From assembly GCA_015680685.1 (NCBI GenBank), contig MNCI01023334.1, positions 125,199 through 189,198 of the forward strand: a stretch of 64,000 nucleotides of DNA, written 5' to 3'. The notes beneath the pieces were generated by a model. That model ran no database searches. It was not told where the DNA came from and worked only from the letters and a program-made list of their open reading frames with translations. The position numbers were made by a program, and so were the translations under genes. The stretch is from Gnetum montanum (lineage: Eukaryota > Streptophyta > Gnetopsida > Gnetales > Gnetaceae). Shown one piece after another: positions 45,063 through 56,926 of the stretch (position 1 is the first letter of the stretch; each line of letters opens with the position of its first letter).

Positions 45063-46020
45063 GTGGAGGGTGACAAAATACACTTCCCCCTCCCCCCATC
45101 ATGTGAGACATATTAGTCTCTCGGCCAAAAAAAAAAAAGGATTTAATAGTTCTAAGATGTCTTTTTAAATTTTCATCTTTACAATCAATCCTAAAAAATA
45201 TTTATTTTTAGGTGAAAAAATTATACCTTCTTTTGAAGAACTCACTCAAGTTTTCACTTACTGCTAAAGTTTACATTCAAGGATGCATTTAAAGCATGAG
45301 CTATTAAATGTTTTCACCTTAAACTAAGAAAGAAAGAAAATTAGTTAAAACTCTCTAAAATAAAAAAATAAAGGGACTAAAAATTTTTTGTGTGAAGCAA
45401 ATTTCTTTACAATTGAGGAGCATTATCAAATAAAACTTCTTCCAACTTTAACTAAAAAAAATATAAATATGTGCTCATACCAAGACCAATAACTTCAAGT
45501 AAGGGGGCAACTAGAAAAGCAATGGATGAATGAATATTTCATATTGCATAAAGGAAATCTAGGGTTATGGATACCTAAATGAAAGCAATAAATACCAATA
45601 GGTAAACTTTGATGAATCAAATACTATAATTTTATTTATTTATTAAGGATTGCAGGAGTATTCAACATAAAAAATAAAATGTATTATAAAGAAAAAGTTC
45701 ATTGTATAACCATATAGGATCATTGAAAAATGCTTAATTTTTAAAGGTGTGGAAGCCTTCCATATCCTTTAAATTTGATGACTTTGTATAGTAGGGTTGA
45801 TATTACATAAACAATTGAATCATGGCTAAATCTCAATATTAAAACTAATAATAATATAAGAAATTTTAAATGGTAATTCATCAATAAAAAATCAAGAAGA
45901 TCATTATTAAAATTACTAATAATTAAATTTCATAAATTACAAAATTTCTTTTTGGTGATATAGCAATTTGGGTGATTTGGGGGATCATAAATCTGATTTG
46001 GGCTTTTAGCATTTTAGTGA
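45063..46020. other. AT-rich spacer, nothing recognised
   Basis: It starts with a pyrimidine-rich CCCCCTCCCCCC and poly-A stretch, then AT-rich sequence without a gene. Confidence 0.45.
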
Positions 46021-46027
46021 TTGGGAT

Positions 46028-46740
46028 TTGGCATTTTGTATGTTAAGGCCAAGAAAGCAACATATTTTATTTCAAGTAGTTTGGGGAAATACAAGAAGTA
46101 GGGTTTCAATGGCAGGTTTTACAATTTCTTATGAGAAATGGAATAACATGGTTACAACTTTGAACTCCATAGCATCTAGGATTGTGCAATTGGAATCCAT
46201 GGATGAAGCCGTAGTCAAAAAGGTACAAGCCATTCCAACCACTTTAGAGTTGAAAGATTCATTGTTAAATGTTGAAGAAACTCAAGTTCAGACAAATATG
46301 TATACTCTGTAGTCAAAGTTGGATTCTCGTGAGTTAAAAATAACAATTACTCACTCAGGATTAGAAGCAGTTACTGAGAAAATGCATGAAGATGAAGAAA
46401 AATGTGATAAAATTCAATCTCTTTAAATTGTGGGAGAATAGGGTAAGGATCTTTTACAAGTCATGCAAAATTTCTTCATGAAACAAATGCACATTTCTTC
46501 TACCCCAGTACTTAGTGTAAATAGACTTAGTCCTAAGTGAGATAAGCCTTAGCAAATTATTGTTAAGTTTGTTGATTGGTGTATAAGAGATAAGGTTTAG
46601 CATAATAGAAGTATCTTGAACAAATAGAACATTTGGATTAATGAAGACTTGACCAAAAAAGAGTATGCCAAAAAGAATGGTAGAAAGTTAAAAAAGCTTG
46701 TACTAAAGGTAAACTTACTTACTTGAACTATAATATGTTG
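46028..46740 (+). pseudogene. relic ORF, possibly of a non-LTR element
   Basis: One frame can be followed from about 46110 to 46740 through several stops (mostly TAG/TAA). It contains a heptad-like segment (IASRIVQLESMDEAVVKKV; LDSRELKITITHSGLEAV) and then a basic part with FVDWCIRDKV, INEDLTKKEYAKKNGRKLKK. An IxEDLT block after basic helices is seen in nucleic-acid-binding first ORFs of some LINE-type elements. That assignment is inference from a short motif; no reverse transcriptase is next to it. Confidence 0.4.
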
Positions 46741-47554
46741 CAGTCATCAAAGAGAGGACAAATTTCCAAAAATAGGGATTTTCTTTTATTACATGTGGTT
46801 TCCTTAATGTTGAAGGTTCATTGGCTAATAAGGTTTCTACTTTAGATACTAGTCATTTCTTTAATGATTTTGATCTGTTTATTTAAAGTAAATCACAAGC
46901 TTAATATTAAGTAGAGAATATAAAAAAGAAAAAAGAAAAAAACATGGAAAGAAAAAGCTTTTAAATTTTTGGGATGTCTACACTAGTGTAAGGCTATTTA
47001 ATATTTTTTAAAAATCAAATAGAAGAAAACTAATTATTAGTAAGGAGGATGACCTTTGCCTTAACAAAATTTACATCACTTTTAACATATGTGCTTAAAC
47101 TTAAAATGATTTGAGGTAGTAATAAAAATTTATGATAAAATACCAACACTTTAAAAAATATGAGAATCCTCATTACTTCATTATTTAATGCTTACTTTAT
47201 ATTGATAATGTATGCTATGAGCTTATTAACATTAGTTCTAGTCTTTGGGTTAACCTTGTTTTTGTTAAATAAGGATAGATTTGCCTTATGAACTATTTTG
47301 TAGACTAATCAATACTTCCTATAGTATAAGTAAAAACACTTACATAAGCTTTTGTCTTCTTTGATTTATTTATTATCATTTGATCATTTTTATCATTAAC
47401 TTAATTTTTCATACCTTTAATTTCAAACTATTTTTTCTATCATTACGTTTTTTCCCTCAACAAATATCCTTCATGATAATAAAAGTTGCAAGAATTAAGA
47501 AGATTAAAATATGTAATAAAATGAATATAAGTCTTCTTGCCTACAAATAATACT
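46741..47554. other. AT-rich spacer, nothing recognised
   Basis: No motif or repeat border is seen before the LTR at 47555. Confidence 0.4.
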
Positions 47555-48424
47555 TGATGAGCAGCAAGGTACCACTACACCCAACCATACGAATCACAAG
47601 TGTTCATGTGCAATTCAATCAAATTCCATAGACTATAATTACTAAGTACACTAGAGCTAAATGGTGTGTGCATGTTGTTCATTCTTTGTCTTCCTAGTCC
47701 CACTTGTGGAGTGCAATTGTATGGTTAAGTGTGACTGAGGCACATGATTTTTATTGTTTTGTGTTTTTATGGAATTACTCACCTAGAACAAGAATAAAAG
47801 TAAGAGTGATTAAAAATAAAAGTGATTAATTGCTAAGGAAACTAAAATCTAATCTAGCCTAACATAAGTAACTGTTCCCACTTCCTAGACACATCCTGAA
47901 CTTCGTGCAAACACTACTAGGCTGTCAAATGCTAATCATTTCTAAGCTACCAAGTGTCACATGTATGCTCAAAGGGGTCATGCTTGTGTAATTTAACAAT
48001 TTTCTTAATTGATCAAAATGAATTGCTGTGTTAATAACATGAATGTAAAGTGCATAAAATAAAATAAAATATAAATGTGTAAGAAAACAAATCTCAAGTG
48101 CTGCAAGGATGAATCAAAGAGCTCATCTATATTGCCAACACAATGGTGTGCTCAGGTACATCAATGCCTAAATAAAGATCTATCCACACTTAGACCTCCT
48201 GCTGCAGGCACTTGGAAAATATTCTACTTTCAAATGGACAAACTGCAAGAGTTTCCCTACTTGACTACTAAAAACATGCTCCCAATTGTGTGCTTAGGTG
48301 TTGTATTTATAGATCTAAGAGTAACCTAGGAATAACCACTCTAATAATTAGAATAACTACTCTAATAATTAGAGTAACTGCTCTAATAATAGCCACTCTA
48401 ATAATTATAGTAACCACTTCATCA
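47555..48424 (-). repeat. 3' LTR of element D
   Basis: The minus strand starts TGATGAAGTGGTTACT next to the PPT and ends GCTGCTCATCA. U3 holds four to five tandem CTCTAATAATTAGAG-type dyads (48330-48415), followed by TATAAATACAACACC (about 48297-48312). Confidence 0.88.
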
Positions 48425-48436
48425 TACCCCCATGAC
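48425..48436 (-). other. polypurine tract of element D
   Basis: The minus strand reads GTCATGGGGGTA immediately before the LTR, preceded by GGATGAGTTTTCATTCA as in B and C. Confidence 0.85.
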
Positions 48437-48629
48437 TGAATGAAAACTCATCCTCGAGTACAGAAGAAGAGGATCAAGTTCTTTACAAAATATATTAGAG
48501 GGGTGTGGACTTATTTGACTGACATGCAAAGTGACACAGAGAAAACAAACAAATACAAAAGTGCCCGAGCATACAATATTACAATTATGTATAAAATTGG
48601 TGTTCATGACAATTAGGAAAGAAATTGTT

Positions 48630-50060
48630 ACTTCTTTCTAGCATCTAGCCCTTGCGGTAATTCTTTCTTGAGCAGATAGGTGAGAATGATGTCATACCAA
48701 TTTGATTCAGTAGGCATTTGTGCATTAATAGCACCTACAAGGAGAGATTCATCAGGAAATTGATCAAATAAAGGGCTCTCTTTCTCCTTGTTGTCCCATC
48801 TTAGTTGTAATAAGTGATTCGTGACCACATTCTCCACACATTTACGATCATTGTGAGATCAAATTCCTACAAAATCATGAGCCACCATATGACATGGGGG
48901 CTCACCATTGGTTTGTTCATTAGAAATCTGATGGCGCTATGATTTGTGTGCATAAACACTTTGTAGCCAAGCACATAATACCTAAACTTCTCTAAAGCGA
49001 ACACCACTGTCATCAACTCCTTTTCTGTAGTGGTGTAGTTCAGTTGTGCACCTACAATGCTCCAGCTTGCATAGTGAATGTAATATGGACATTTTTGATC
49101 ATCCATCTACATAAGCACTGCCCCCAAAGCATAATTTGATGCATCAGTCATCACATGAAATGGTCTGGACTAATCTGGTGCTTGAAGAATGGGAATTTCA
49201 ACAAGCTTTTGCTTCAATTGTTGGAATGTTGATTCACATGCAGGAGTCCAGATGAATGATGCATCCTTCTTTGTCAATTCTACCAATGGCTTGATGATTT
49301 TGGAAAATTTCTTGATGAAGAGCCAATAGTAGCCAGTATGACCAAGGAATGATTGAACTTCTTTGATTTTCTTAGGTTTGCGGGTTATTCCTTAGATAAC
49401 CCTTATTTTTTCAAGGTCCACCTTGATTCTTACTTTTGAAATGTGATGCCCCAAGACTGTGCCTTCTTGAACCATAAGACGGCTCTTTTTCCAATTAAGC
49501 TAGAGGTTTGTTTTGAATCATCTTTTTAACACCTGATCAAGGTTTTCTAGGGCTTACTTGAACGTAGCTTCATAGGTAGAAAAATCATCCATAAAAAATT
49601 CTATCCCACTACCAATTTGTTGTTGGAAATTGTTGAGAACTAGTCATTGAAACGTGTCTCGGACGTTGCATAAACCAAATGGCATCTGCCGGTAAGCAAA
49701 CATCCCCCACGGACTTGTGAAAGTTATCTTTGCCTGGTCCTCTAGTGCAATTCAGATTTGGTTATAGCCACTATAACCATCTAAAAAGCTATAATAGTTG
49801 TGCCTTGAAATAGTGTCCAACACTTGGTCAAAAAAAGGTAATGGAAAATGATCCTTGAAAGTTGTCATGTTGAGTAGTCGAAAATTAATGCACACTCACC
49901 ATTTACCTCCTTTCTTTGGTACAATCATAAGTGGACTAATCCACTCACTATCTATGACAGGGTAGATGAATCCTGCCTTGAGGAGTTGTTCAATCTCCTC
50001 TTTAACAATCTGCTTTAACTTGGGATTCAAACGCCACTACTGCTATTACTTCGATTTGAC
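48630..50060 (-). pseudogene. reverse transcriptase and RNase H of element D
   Basis: Minus-strand RT: AGFIYPVIDSEWISPLMIVPK (about 49985-49920), NFRLLNMTTFKDHFPLPF, YYSFLDGYSGYNQI, MPFGLCN (about 49685), and the catalytic FMDDF (about 49590), which is intact here, unlike in A. RNase H holds TDASNYALGAVLM, VGAQLNYTTTEKELMTVVFALEKFRYYVLGYKVFMHTNHS in blocks (49150-48940), and WDNKEKESPLFDQFPDE (about 48795) ends the connector. After 48628 the sequence passes to the 3' non-coding end, with no integrase. Stops are fewer than in A. Confidence 0.85.
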
Positions 50061-50560
50061 GGTCGGGTCAGTGTATATTCGATGCTAGCATATTCTTGGA
50101 TCTATCCCAGTGAGCTTGGAATATGACCATGTGAAGGTTGTTGACCATTTTTTCATAAATTTTATCAATTTTCTTTTCTTTTCTGGAGCAATCTTAGCAT
50201 TGATGATAATTGACTTTCCATTTTTCAAAAATACGTACTCGATTCCAATCAGTAGTATCTTCAATTCAAGGGGCTCTTATTTGAAACTGTTAGGAATTTC
50301 CAAGTCACCCCAATTGACATATCATTTTCTCCTTTGGAGATCTGGAGGTGAACTTGCTCAAGTTCATCCATACTTGCAACGTATTCATACATTAGGCCCT
50401 TAGTCGGTTCCATGCATAACGTACTGCTATTCATATTAGCTATTAGCCACTAGGTGCCCTCTTATTTTGTGGCTGCTATGTACAATCATCTCTAAATCTC
50501 AGCTTTTGGTGCACACTGCTTGCATGCAGAGATGAATGTTTGCTTTACTAACCATAACTT

Positions 50561-51046
50561 CTACACATAATGACACCTTAAATCGTTGTACGTGATACAT
50601 GGAACTCTCTTCTTCTCAATCTTTTCAAACTCATTTTCTTTTGATATCTCCAAGGAAAGATCTCTAATGTCCATTTTGGCATCAACTGTACTTAGCCATG
50701 CCCTTCCCATGATGATTGGAACGTCCCCCTTGCAGTTCTCCACTTTAATTACTAGAAAATCAACTGGATATGACCATCCACAAATAATGGTGATGATGTC
50801 TTCAACTAGTCCTAATGGAATAGTGATGGACTGGTCTACCAGTTTCAGCTGGATGTTGCTCTTCTTCAAAGGAGGAAGGTTCCACATTATGTACATCTCA
50901 TGCGACATTAGATTAACACTAGAACCAGAATCTAGAAGAGGTTTACAAGGCTTATTCCTAGCAATTTTCAAGTAAACTAGGGGACTCCCAGGATCAACTA
51001 ATTTTCTAGGGTAGGTTACTAGCTCAAATCTAATGAGATACAGCAT
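50561..51046 (-). CDS. retropepsin-like protease segment of element D
   Basis: Open for 161 codons. PLLDSGSSVNLMSHEMY carries the active-site Asp-Ser-Gly, and VPIIMGRAWLSTVDAKM the second conserved block about 75 residues later. Nearly collinear with the protease of A. It lies between gag and RT; the listed start is inside the ancestral polyprotein. Confidence 0.8.
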   Translation of the reverse strand: MLYLIRFELVTYPRKLVDPGSPLVYLKIARNKPCKPLLDSGSSVNLMSHEMYIMWNLPPLKKSNIQLKLVDQSITIPLGLVEDIITIICGWSYPVDFLVIKVENCKGDVPIIMGRAWLSTVDAKMDIRDLSLEISKENEFEKIEKKRVPCITYNDLRCHYV

Positions 51047-51499
51047 GTGTCAGCATTACAGTATGGATTCAAGAGGGATTTTGATTTGAAGGGAACTCAG
51101 ATAAAGAAGAAATAGAGAAAGCTGGAGGAACAAGGTTACCAACCATTGATGTATTTGAGGGCTTTAGTGGACTACGAGGTTATAAGAAGGGTCTTTTCTC
51201 TATTCATGGTTCTAACCTATTGGATGGGTTAACCGATTACAAGTTAACTACCCTTGTAGTGTTTCTTTGTTGTTGTTGTGCAGGTAATTCACCCTGCATG
51301 GACGGAGCGGGTGGTAGTTGTGCAAGAGGTGGAGGGGTAGGTGCATGGACAAGATGTACATGAGGGTAGTAGGTGGTATCCCTCCTTGGATAGGATGATT
51401 GATATGTTTTAGGAGGATAGTGGTGAGATTGGTAAGTAGTAATATGACTAGAGGAGTCCCTTGGAGATAAAGGTTGCTAAACATAATAACCGTAGGGAT

Positions 51500-53540
51500 C
51501 TGGTTGCTGGTAAGAGTATTGATGTTTTGGAGGTGGAAATGCCCACAATTGTGGTTGCTGCCACTACTGATATACTTTGTAAGGTTGCGGAGGAGTTCCA
51601 CTTAGATAGCATTGTTGTGGTTGGTGGAATTGTCGAGGATTTCCTTGTGGATAAGGCAATCTTTTGGGTGTTTTCCTTTATGCAAGTCGTGGATGCAAGG
51701 CATACACCCTAGATTCCTGCAAGTGTGATACAACTGGGTAACATCCCTTAGGATGTTCATACTAGCAAACATCACATCCACCATCATCATCCGAATCACT
51801 ATCTACAACCATCTTACCTTTACCATTAGATATGGCATGTTCAACTTTCTTATGCCTCCAACACTCACGATCACCACTTTGCTTCTTGGACTCTTCAGCA
51901 ATTTTTAAAACAACTTGAAACTTATTGTCCATGGAGTCCCATAATTAATCAACCTTAGTCATAATTTCTTACTGCAATTTTTGGAATGGTAAGGTTTTCT
52001 AATTCACCACCTCATCTTTGGAAAATTCATTCTCACTCTCACAAAATCTAACCCCCTTTTTTCAAATAGAAGGATCTCTGTTGTATTCTTCTACACTTTC
52101 ACATTTTTTGAGCTCTCCATCCTCTTTGGCTACCTGCTCAATTAATTTTTGAATCTGATGGACACTCAAATCTATCAATCTCCCTTGGGCATAGATGCCA
52201 AGGGTTTTCCTGGTTTTAGACTGCAACCCATCTATGATATGGTGAAGCTGATCAAGCTAAGAGTATCCATGGCCAGGACACCTATGTAATAAAGAGTAGT
52301 AATAACCAATAGCAACATCTAAGGGCTCATGATTTCCTTATTTCCACCCTTGAATTTATTTTCTTAAATTGGATACTCAGGAGTACGTTTGATATTTATC
52401 ATTGAATAATTCCAACATCATACTCCACTGCTTGATTAATTCTAGTTCCAAGGATCGATACCAACTTTCTGCTTCCTTTATGAGTGTCCTTGTAAATAAT
52501 TTCATCTTTTGCCATTCATTTTCAATGAACTACAAGGCACCTGCATCTTGGAAAGCCTAGAGATGATTTTGTTGATTAGCATCATATCCTCCCTTGAATT
52601 GAGGGATATTGTTCATATCAAGCCTCTTTATTCTGCTATCCTTCACATGCCTTATTAGAATCCTCATAGCCTCTACAACATTCAACATGCCCTAAGTAGC
52701 AAGTAGAGATTCATCAAGGCCATAATGGTGGTTCCTATGATGCTTCCTACTAGCCCTTATTTCTTGATGATGGGCCTCTCTGGATTGCCCAAATCTTCTA
52801 TCACGACTATCCCAATGATCCCTTCTATTATTCTGGTCCTATCAATCACCTCCATCATGGTTATTTCATATGTGGCCATGATCTGAACCTAATGAAGAAA
52901 AAGATAATGATGAAGGGGTAGAAGAAGGGGAAATTGCTTTGCGTTGACGCCTATCACCCTTCCTTTGATGCTTGTAACCATGATCATGATCATGATCTCA
53001 TTTATCCTTCTTTTCCTAACTTGCCTCTCTAGATCCATTTTTGTCATTGGATCTGTTTTGAGCAGAACCTAGATTGTGAACTATGGAGAGTACATTCTAG
53101 TTAAGCGCTCCTTGAACAAAATTAAAGAAAGGAGAATCACTAAAGAAGTGGTCACCTTCATCAATTGGGCTAAGTGGAGGTAGAAAGATGTTTGACCCCT
53201 TGCCCTTCATAAGCTCGTGCTGATGCTTTAGCTAATGACCCCTTAATCTTTGTGCTTCAGTGGGATGATAATCCTTTGAGTTAGGATCTTGCATCTCATA
53301 TTCTCCACGGATATGTTAAAGCTCATGTCATGCTAGCATTAATTGGAGCATTGCTGAAATAGATTGGTTAGGTGGCAACAAAATGTTGCCTTTTATGTCA
53401 CACCACCACATGAGTTCATCTTAATGTAACATGAAGGTAAAGTCTAGTACATACTCATCAAGATGAGCATATACCACCTGGTATTGTTGAGGTACTTGAA
53501 CTACCCTGGGCGGAGATGGGCTCCTATGAGAAGAAGACAT
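51500..53540 (-). pseudogene. gag of element D
   Basis: N-terminus MSSSHRSPSPPRVVQVPQQY at 53540, then YAHLDEYVLDFTFMLH. There is a basic/His-rich region (about 53000-52720). The gag core (about 52540-52150) shows NEWQKMKLFTRTLIKEAES, WYRSLELELIKQWSMMLELF, NDKYQTYS, HEPLDVAIGYYYSLLHRCPG and HHIIDGLQSKTRKTLGIYAQ. A zinc-knuckle-like CDVC.YEHPKGC lies near 51775-51740, and a proline/tyrosine-rich tail with YYPH, HHYPP and PAPSM blocks follows. Interrupted mainly by TAG and TAA codons. Confidence 0.75.
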
Positions 53541-53682
53541 TTTGTGTTAATAAATAGCATGTAGTTAAAATTTAAATTAATGATAATAATGATAACTTTT
53601 TTCGTAGGATTTGACACTTAGGTTTTGAACAACGAGGGTACTAGATTTCACTAGGCTTAGATAGTGCACAATGAACTACAGT

Positions 53683-53699
53683 CCCCAGCAACGACACCA
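53683..53699 (-). other. primer-binding site of element D
   Basis: The minus strand reads TGGTGTCGTTGCTGGGGA, close to the tRNA-Asp-type consensus, one base after the LTR end. Confidence 0.8.
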
Positions 53700-53700
53700 A

Positions 53701-54525
53701 TGATGAGCGGCAAGGTACCCCTACACCCAACCATATAAATCATAAGTATTCATGTGCAATTCGATTGAATTCCATAGACTGTAATTACTAACTACACTAA
53801 AGCTAAATGGGGTGTGTGTGTTGTTCATTCGTTGTCTTCTTAGTTCCACTTGTGGAATGCAATTGTATGGTTAAGTGTGACTGAGGCATATGATTTTTAT
53901 TGTTTTGTATTTTTATGAAATTACTTACCTAGAACAAGAATAAAAGTAAGAGTGATTAAAAATAAAAGTGATTAATTGCTAAGGAAACTAAAGTCTAATC
54001 TAACCTAACACAAGTAACCATTCCCACTTCTCGGACACATCCTGAACTTCATGTAAACACTGCTGGGTTGTCAAATGCTAATCATATTACTCAAAGGGTT
54101 CATGCTTGTGTAATTTAATAATTTTCTTAATTGATCAAAATGAATTTCTGAACTAATAACATGAATGTAAAGTGCATAAAATAAAATAAAATATAAATGT
54201 GTAAGAAAAAAAATCTCAAGTGTTGTAAGGATCAATTAAAGAGCTCGTCTTTATTGCCAATACAATGGTGTGCCCAAGTACATCAATGCTTGAATAAAGA
54301 TCCATCCACACTTAGACCTCCTACTATGGGCACCTGGAAAATATTCTACTTTCAAATGGACAAACTACAAGAGTTTCCCTACTTGACTACTAAAAACATG
54401 CTCCCAATTGTGCACGTGGGCGTTGTATTTATAGACTTGGGAGTAACTCGGGAATAATCGCTCTAATAATTAGAGTAATCACTCTAATAATAACTGCTAT
54501 AATAATTAGAGTAACTGCTTCATCA
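53701..54525 (-). repeat. middle LTR, shared by elements D and E
   Basis: TGATGAAGCAGTTACTC at 54525 to CCGCTCATCA at 53701. It has a PBS on its left (so it is the 5' LTR of D) and a PPT region on its right (so it is the 3' LTR of E). U3 carries the CTCTAATAATTAGAG dyads and TATAAATACAACG. Confidence 0.88.
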
Positions 54526-56900
54526 TACCTCCACAACTAAATAAAAACTCATCCTCGAGTATAGAAGAAGAGGAAAAAGCTCTTTACAAAATATATTAGG
54601 GAGCTGTGGACTTATTTGACTGACATGTAGAGTGACACAGAGAAAACAGACAAATACAGAAGTGCCCAAGCATACAATATTACAATTATGTACAAATTTG
54701 ATGTTTATGACAATTAGGAAAGAACACCAATGGATCCAAAGGACATCCAACCCCTTTTGGCAATAGAAGAATGAGGGAGAGGTAGAAGAGATCCAATAGT
54801 CATGAATAATCTCTTGTGAGTGATATGGTTGCATCCTCCTTAGTGACGATAGTCCTGCTTCCAGTCCACGCTTCCCACAACAATCACAAAAAAATAAAGG
54901 ATTAGTATATATAGTACATAAATAATGGCTAAATACCTTGACTCATTGATGATTTTATCTAGCTAACTTATGGTTGTGATATATTGATTGCTTGATATTG
55001 TTAATGGAAAGACTAACGAATGGGTTAAATAAGAGAAGCGATTCATATAATTCAGAAAAACCTTAACACAAGGAGCAGTGGAAAGAGGGTATTCACAACA
55101 ATAAAAAGGAATTCATTACAAACATTTATGAAGGTGCATACAATTTGGATGACATGGATGGGTTAAATAAAAAGAATTTGATTGTAACAATGTCTAAGGG
55201 TAAAGAACTTAACTTAACCAAACCAAAAGATATGCAGGTGAGTCCTCCCCAAAGTAGGCATACGCCTTTTACACCCTTGCATAAATTCAAACCAAGGAGT
55301 TTGTGGGCTCCATGGATGATTAATGATTATGGAAAGTTAAGTGCAAAAACCCGAAAGTAACTGACTGAGAAACCTGACACATCAAACCAAAACACTGAAT
55401 CAAAACATGAAACTGACAATGAGGTGACATATGGAAAGCATAGATGGATGACAGAGAAAGTGGAATGGAGTTTTTAATTATGGTCACATACAACCTCTTA
55501 TGAATTTTGTGATTAATTGACTTGATAGGTTCCTTCCTTAGTCCAAATCAAAACCACCCACTTTTAGTAACTTTGCATCGACATTCTAAGGCAAGTCCAT
55601 CCCATGAAATACAAGAATGTTCCCACAAAACAACCACCATTCCAAATGGGAGAGAAGATAGGAAGTGAGAAAGGGCCTTAGTTAGAGGAGACAAGACAAG
55701 TATTATAACCATGTAGCCCTTTTATTTGGTCTAAGGGGTGTGCTTTGAATTCCCATGTTTTTTTTTGAATGGGAACCACACCATGCAAAGACCCATGCAA
55801 TTTTTGCATTTATTTTTTCCAAGGGGTGTGCTTTGAATCCTCATCCTTGTTTTTTTTTTTGGCAAGGATGAGGACTACACCATGTAATGACTTATTTAGC
55901 TTCCTATTATGAAATGACATGGAATAGTGAGAAGCTTATGACAACGCTCCTACACATAGGAAAATAGAAAAGCATAAAGAAAACCACATTCCTTTGAAGC
56001 CACACCTTGTCCAAACCTTTGATTCCTTCCTAATTTCAGAAACTACACAAGTCACCAATTTATTAAAGTTGCATTAATGAAAAAGAGACTACATGCTTCC
56101 AAAATAAGGAAAACCATAGAGTAAGTGGATGGGTGGATGATGTGGACTCACTACCTATTACATGAGAAGAAACCATGTCCTAATAATTAGTAACAACCAT
56201 CAAAGTTAGAAACTAGACATCAATAATCACATTACAAATGAAACCTACCACCATCGAGTAGCACATTACCATTATACTTGGCACCTTATTAGTAAAAAGA
56301 GTATAGAATTATACCAAACATAAGAAAATATAAAAGAAAGTGAAAGAGTATCCAAGAAATATTAAATATACTAACAATAGTGTAAAATAAAAACTTAAAA
56401 AAGATCAATAATCCTAAAAATAAAAAGATGTAAAACAAAAAGTTTTAAAACCAAAAATGTGTAAAAAAAGAAGTCAAAATACACTTAAGAATCATAAAAA
56501 TTAGAATGGGGGGTGACCTCCATGACTAAACATTTGATCATGACTAGGATTAATAAGTGGATGAATAGGATCCATGCATGTACGAAATGTTAGAGCTTCA
56601 TCATGCCCTAGCCACTAGGTGTCTATTGGTGGTATGGTGGCTTGGTAGAGAAATTGTTAATCACAAACTTGATTATAGAAAGCACAGTGGAGAAGGTTAG
56701 ATGATGTATGTACATTATGAGGGAAATTTGACCCACTATGACACCCTTGACTAGATGGCAGTATGCATGGATCTGTGTGTCCCTTCACATTGGTGAATTC
56801 ACTGGATGTTGGAGTGTGAGGTGGAGGCCTAAATTAGGTGATAAGAGGCATTGAGTTTAAAAAGGAAGGTGCATTACAGTGTTGGGCTTGTGCTGTGTTG
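54526..56900 (-). other. 3' spacer of element E
   Basis: The PPT-side end (54526-54720) is nearly the same as that of D. Further right come the family spacer blocks GGGTGTGCTTTGAATTC (about 55735 and again about 55825) and poly-T + GGGAACCACACCATGCAAAGACC, here in two tandem copies. No gene is supported; small open frames are by chance. Confidence 0.55.
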
Positions 56901-56926
56901 GAGGATGCAATGGTTTCAGAATCATG

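Larger units (their letters stand above)
47555..54525 (-). mobile_element. element D: Athila-like, integrase deleted
   Basis: Minus-strand order: LTR (54525-53701), PBS, gag, protease, RT, RNase H, a short connector, PPT, LTR (48424-47555). Integrase is missing. The bases left of 47555 (ATACT) are not repeated right of 54525, because that LTR is directly followed by the internal end of element E; the two share it. Confidence 0.85.

Noticed and set aside
50586-50975. 129-codon plus-strand frame over element D protease
   Set aside because: It is the antisense shadow of the protease, which has the expected motifs on the minus strand.
55145-55360. 71-codon plus-strand frame in the E spacer
   Set aside because: It lies in the family 3' spacer, opposite to the element, and is not kept in the homologous spacers of A and B.
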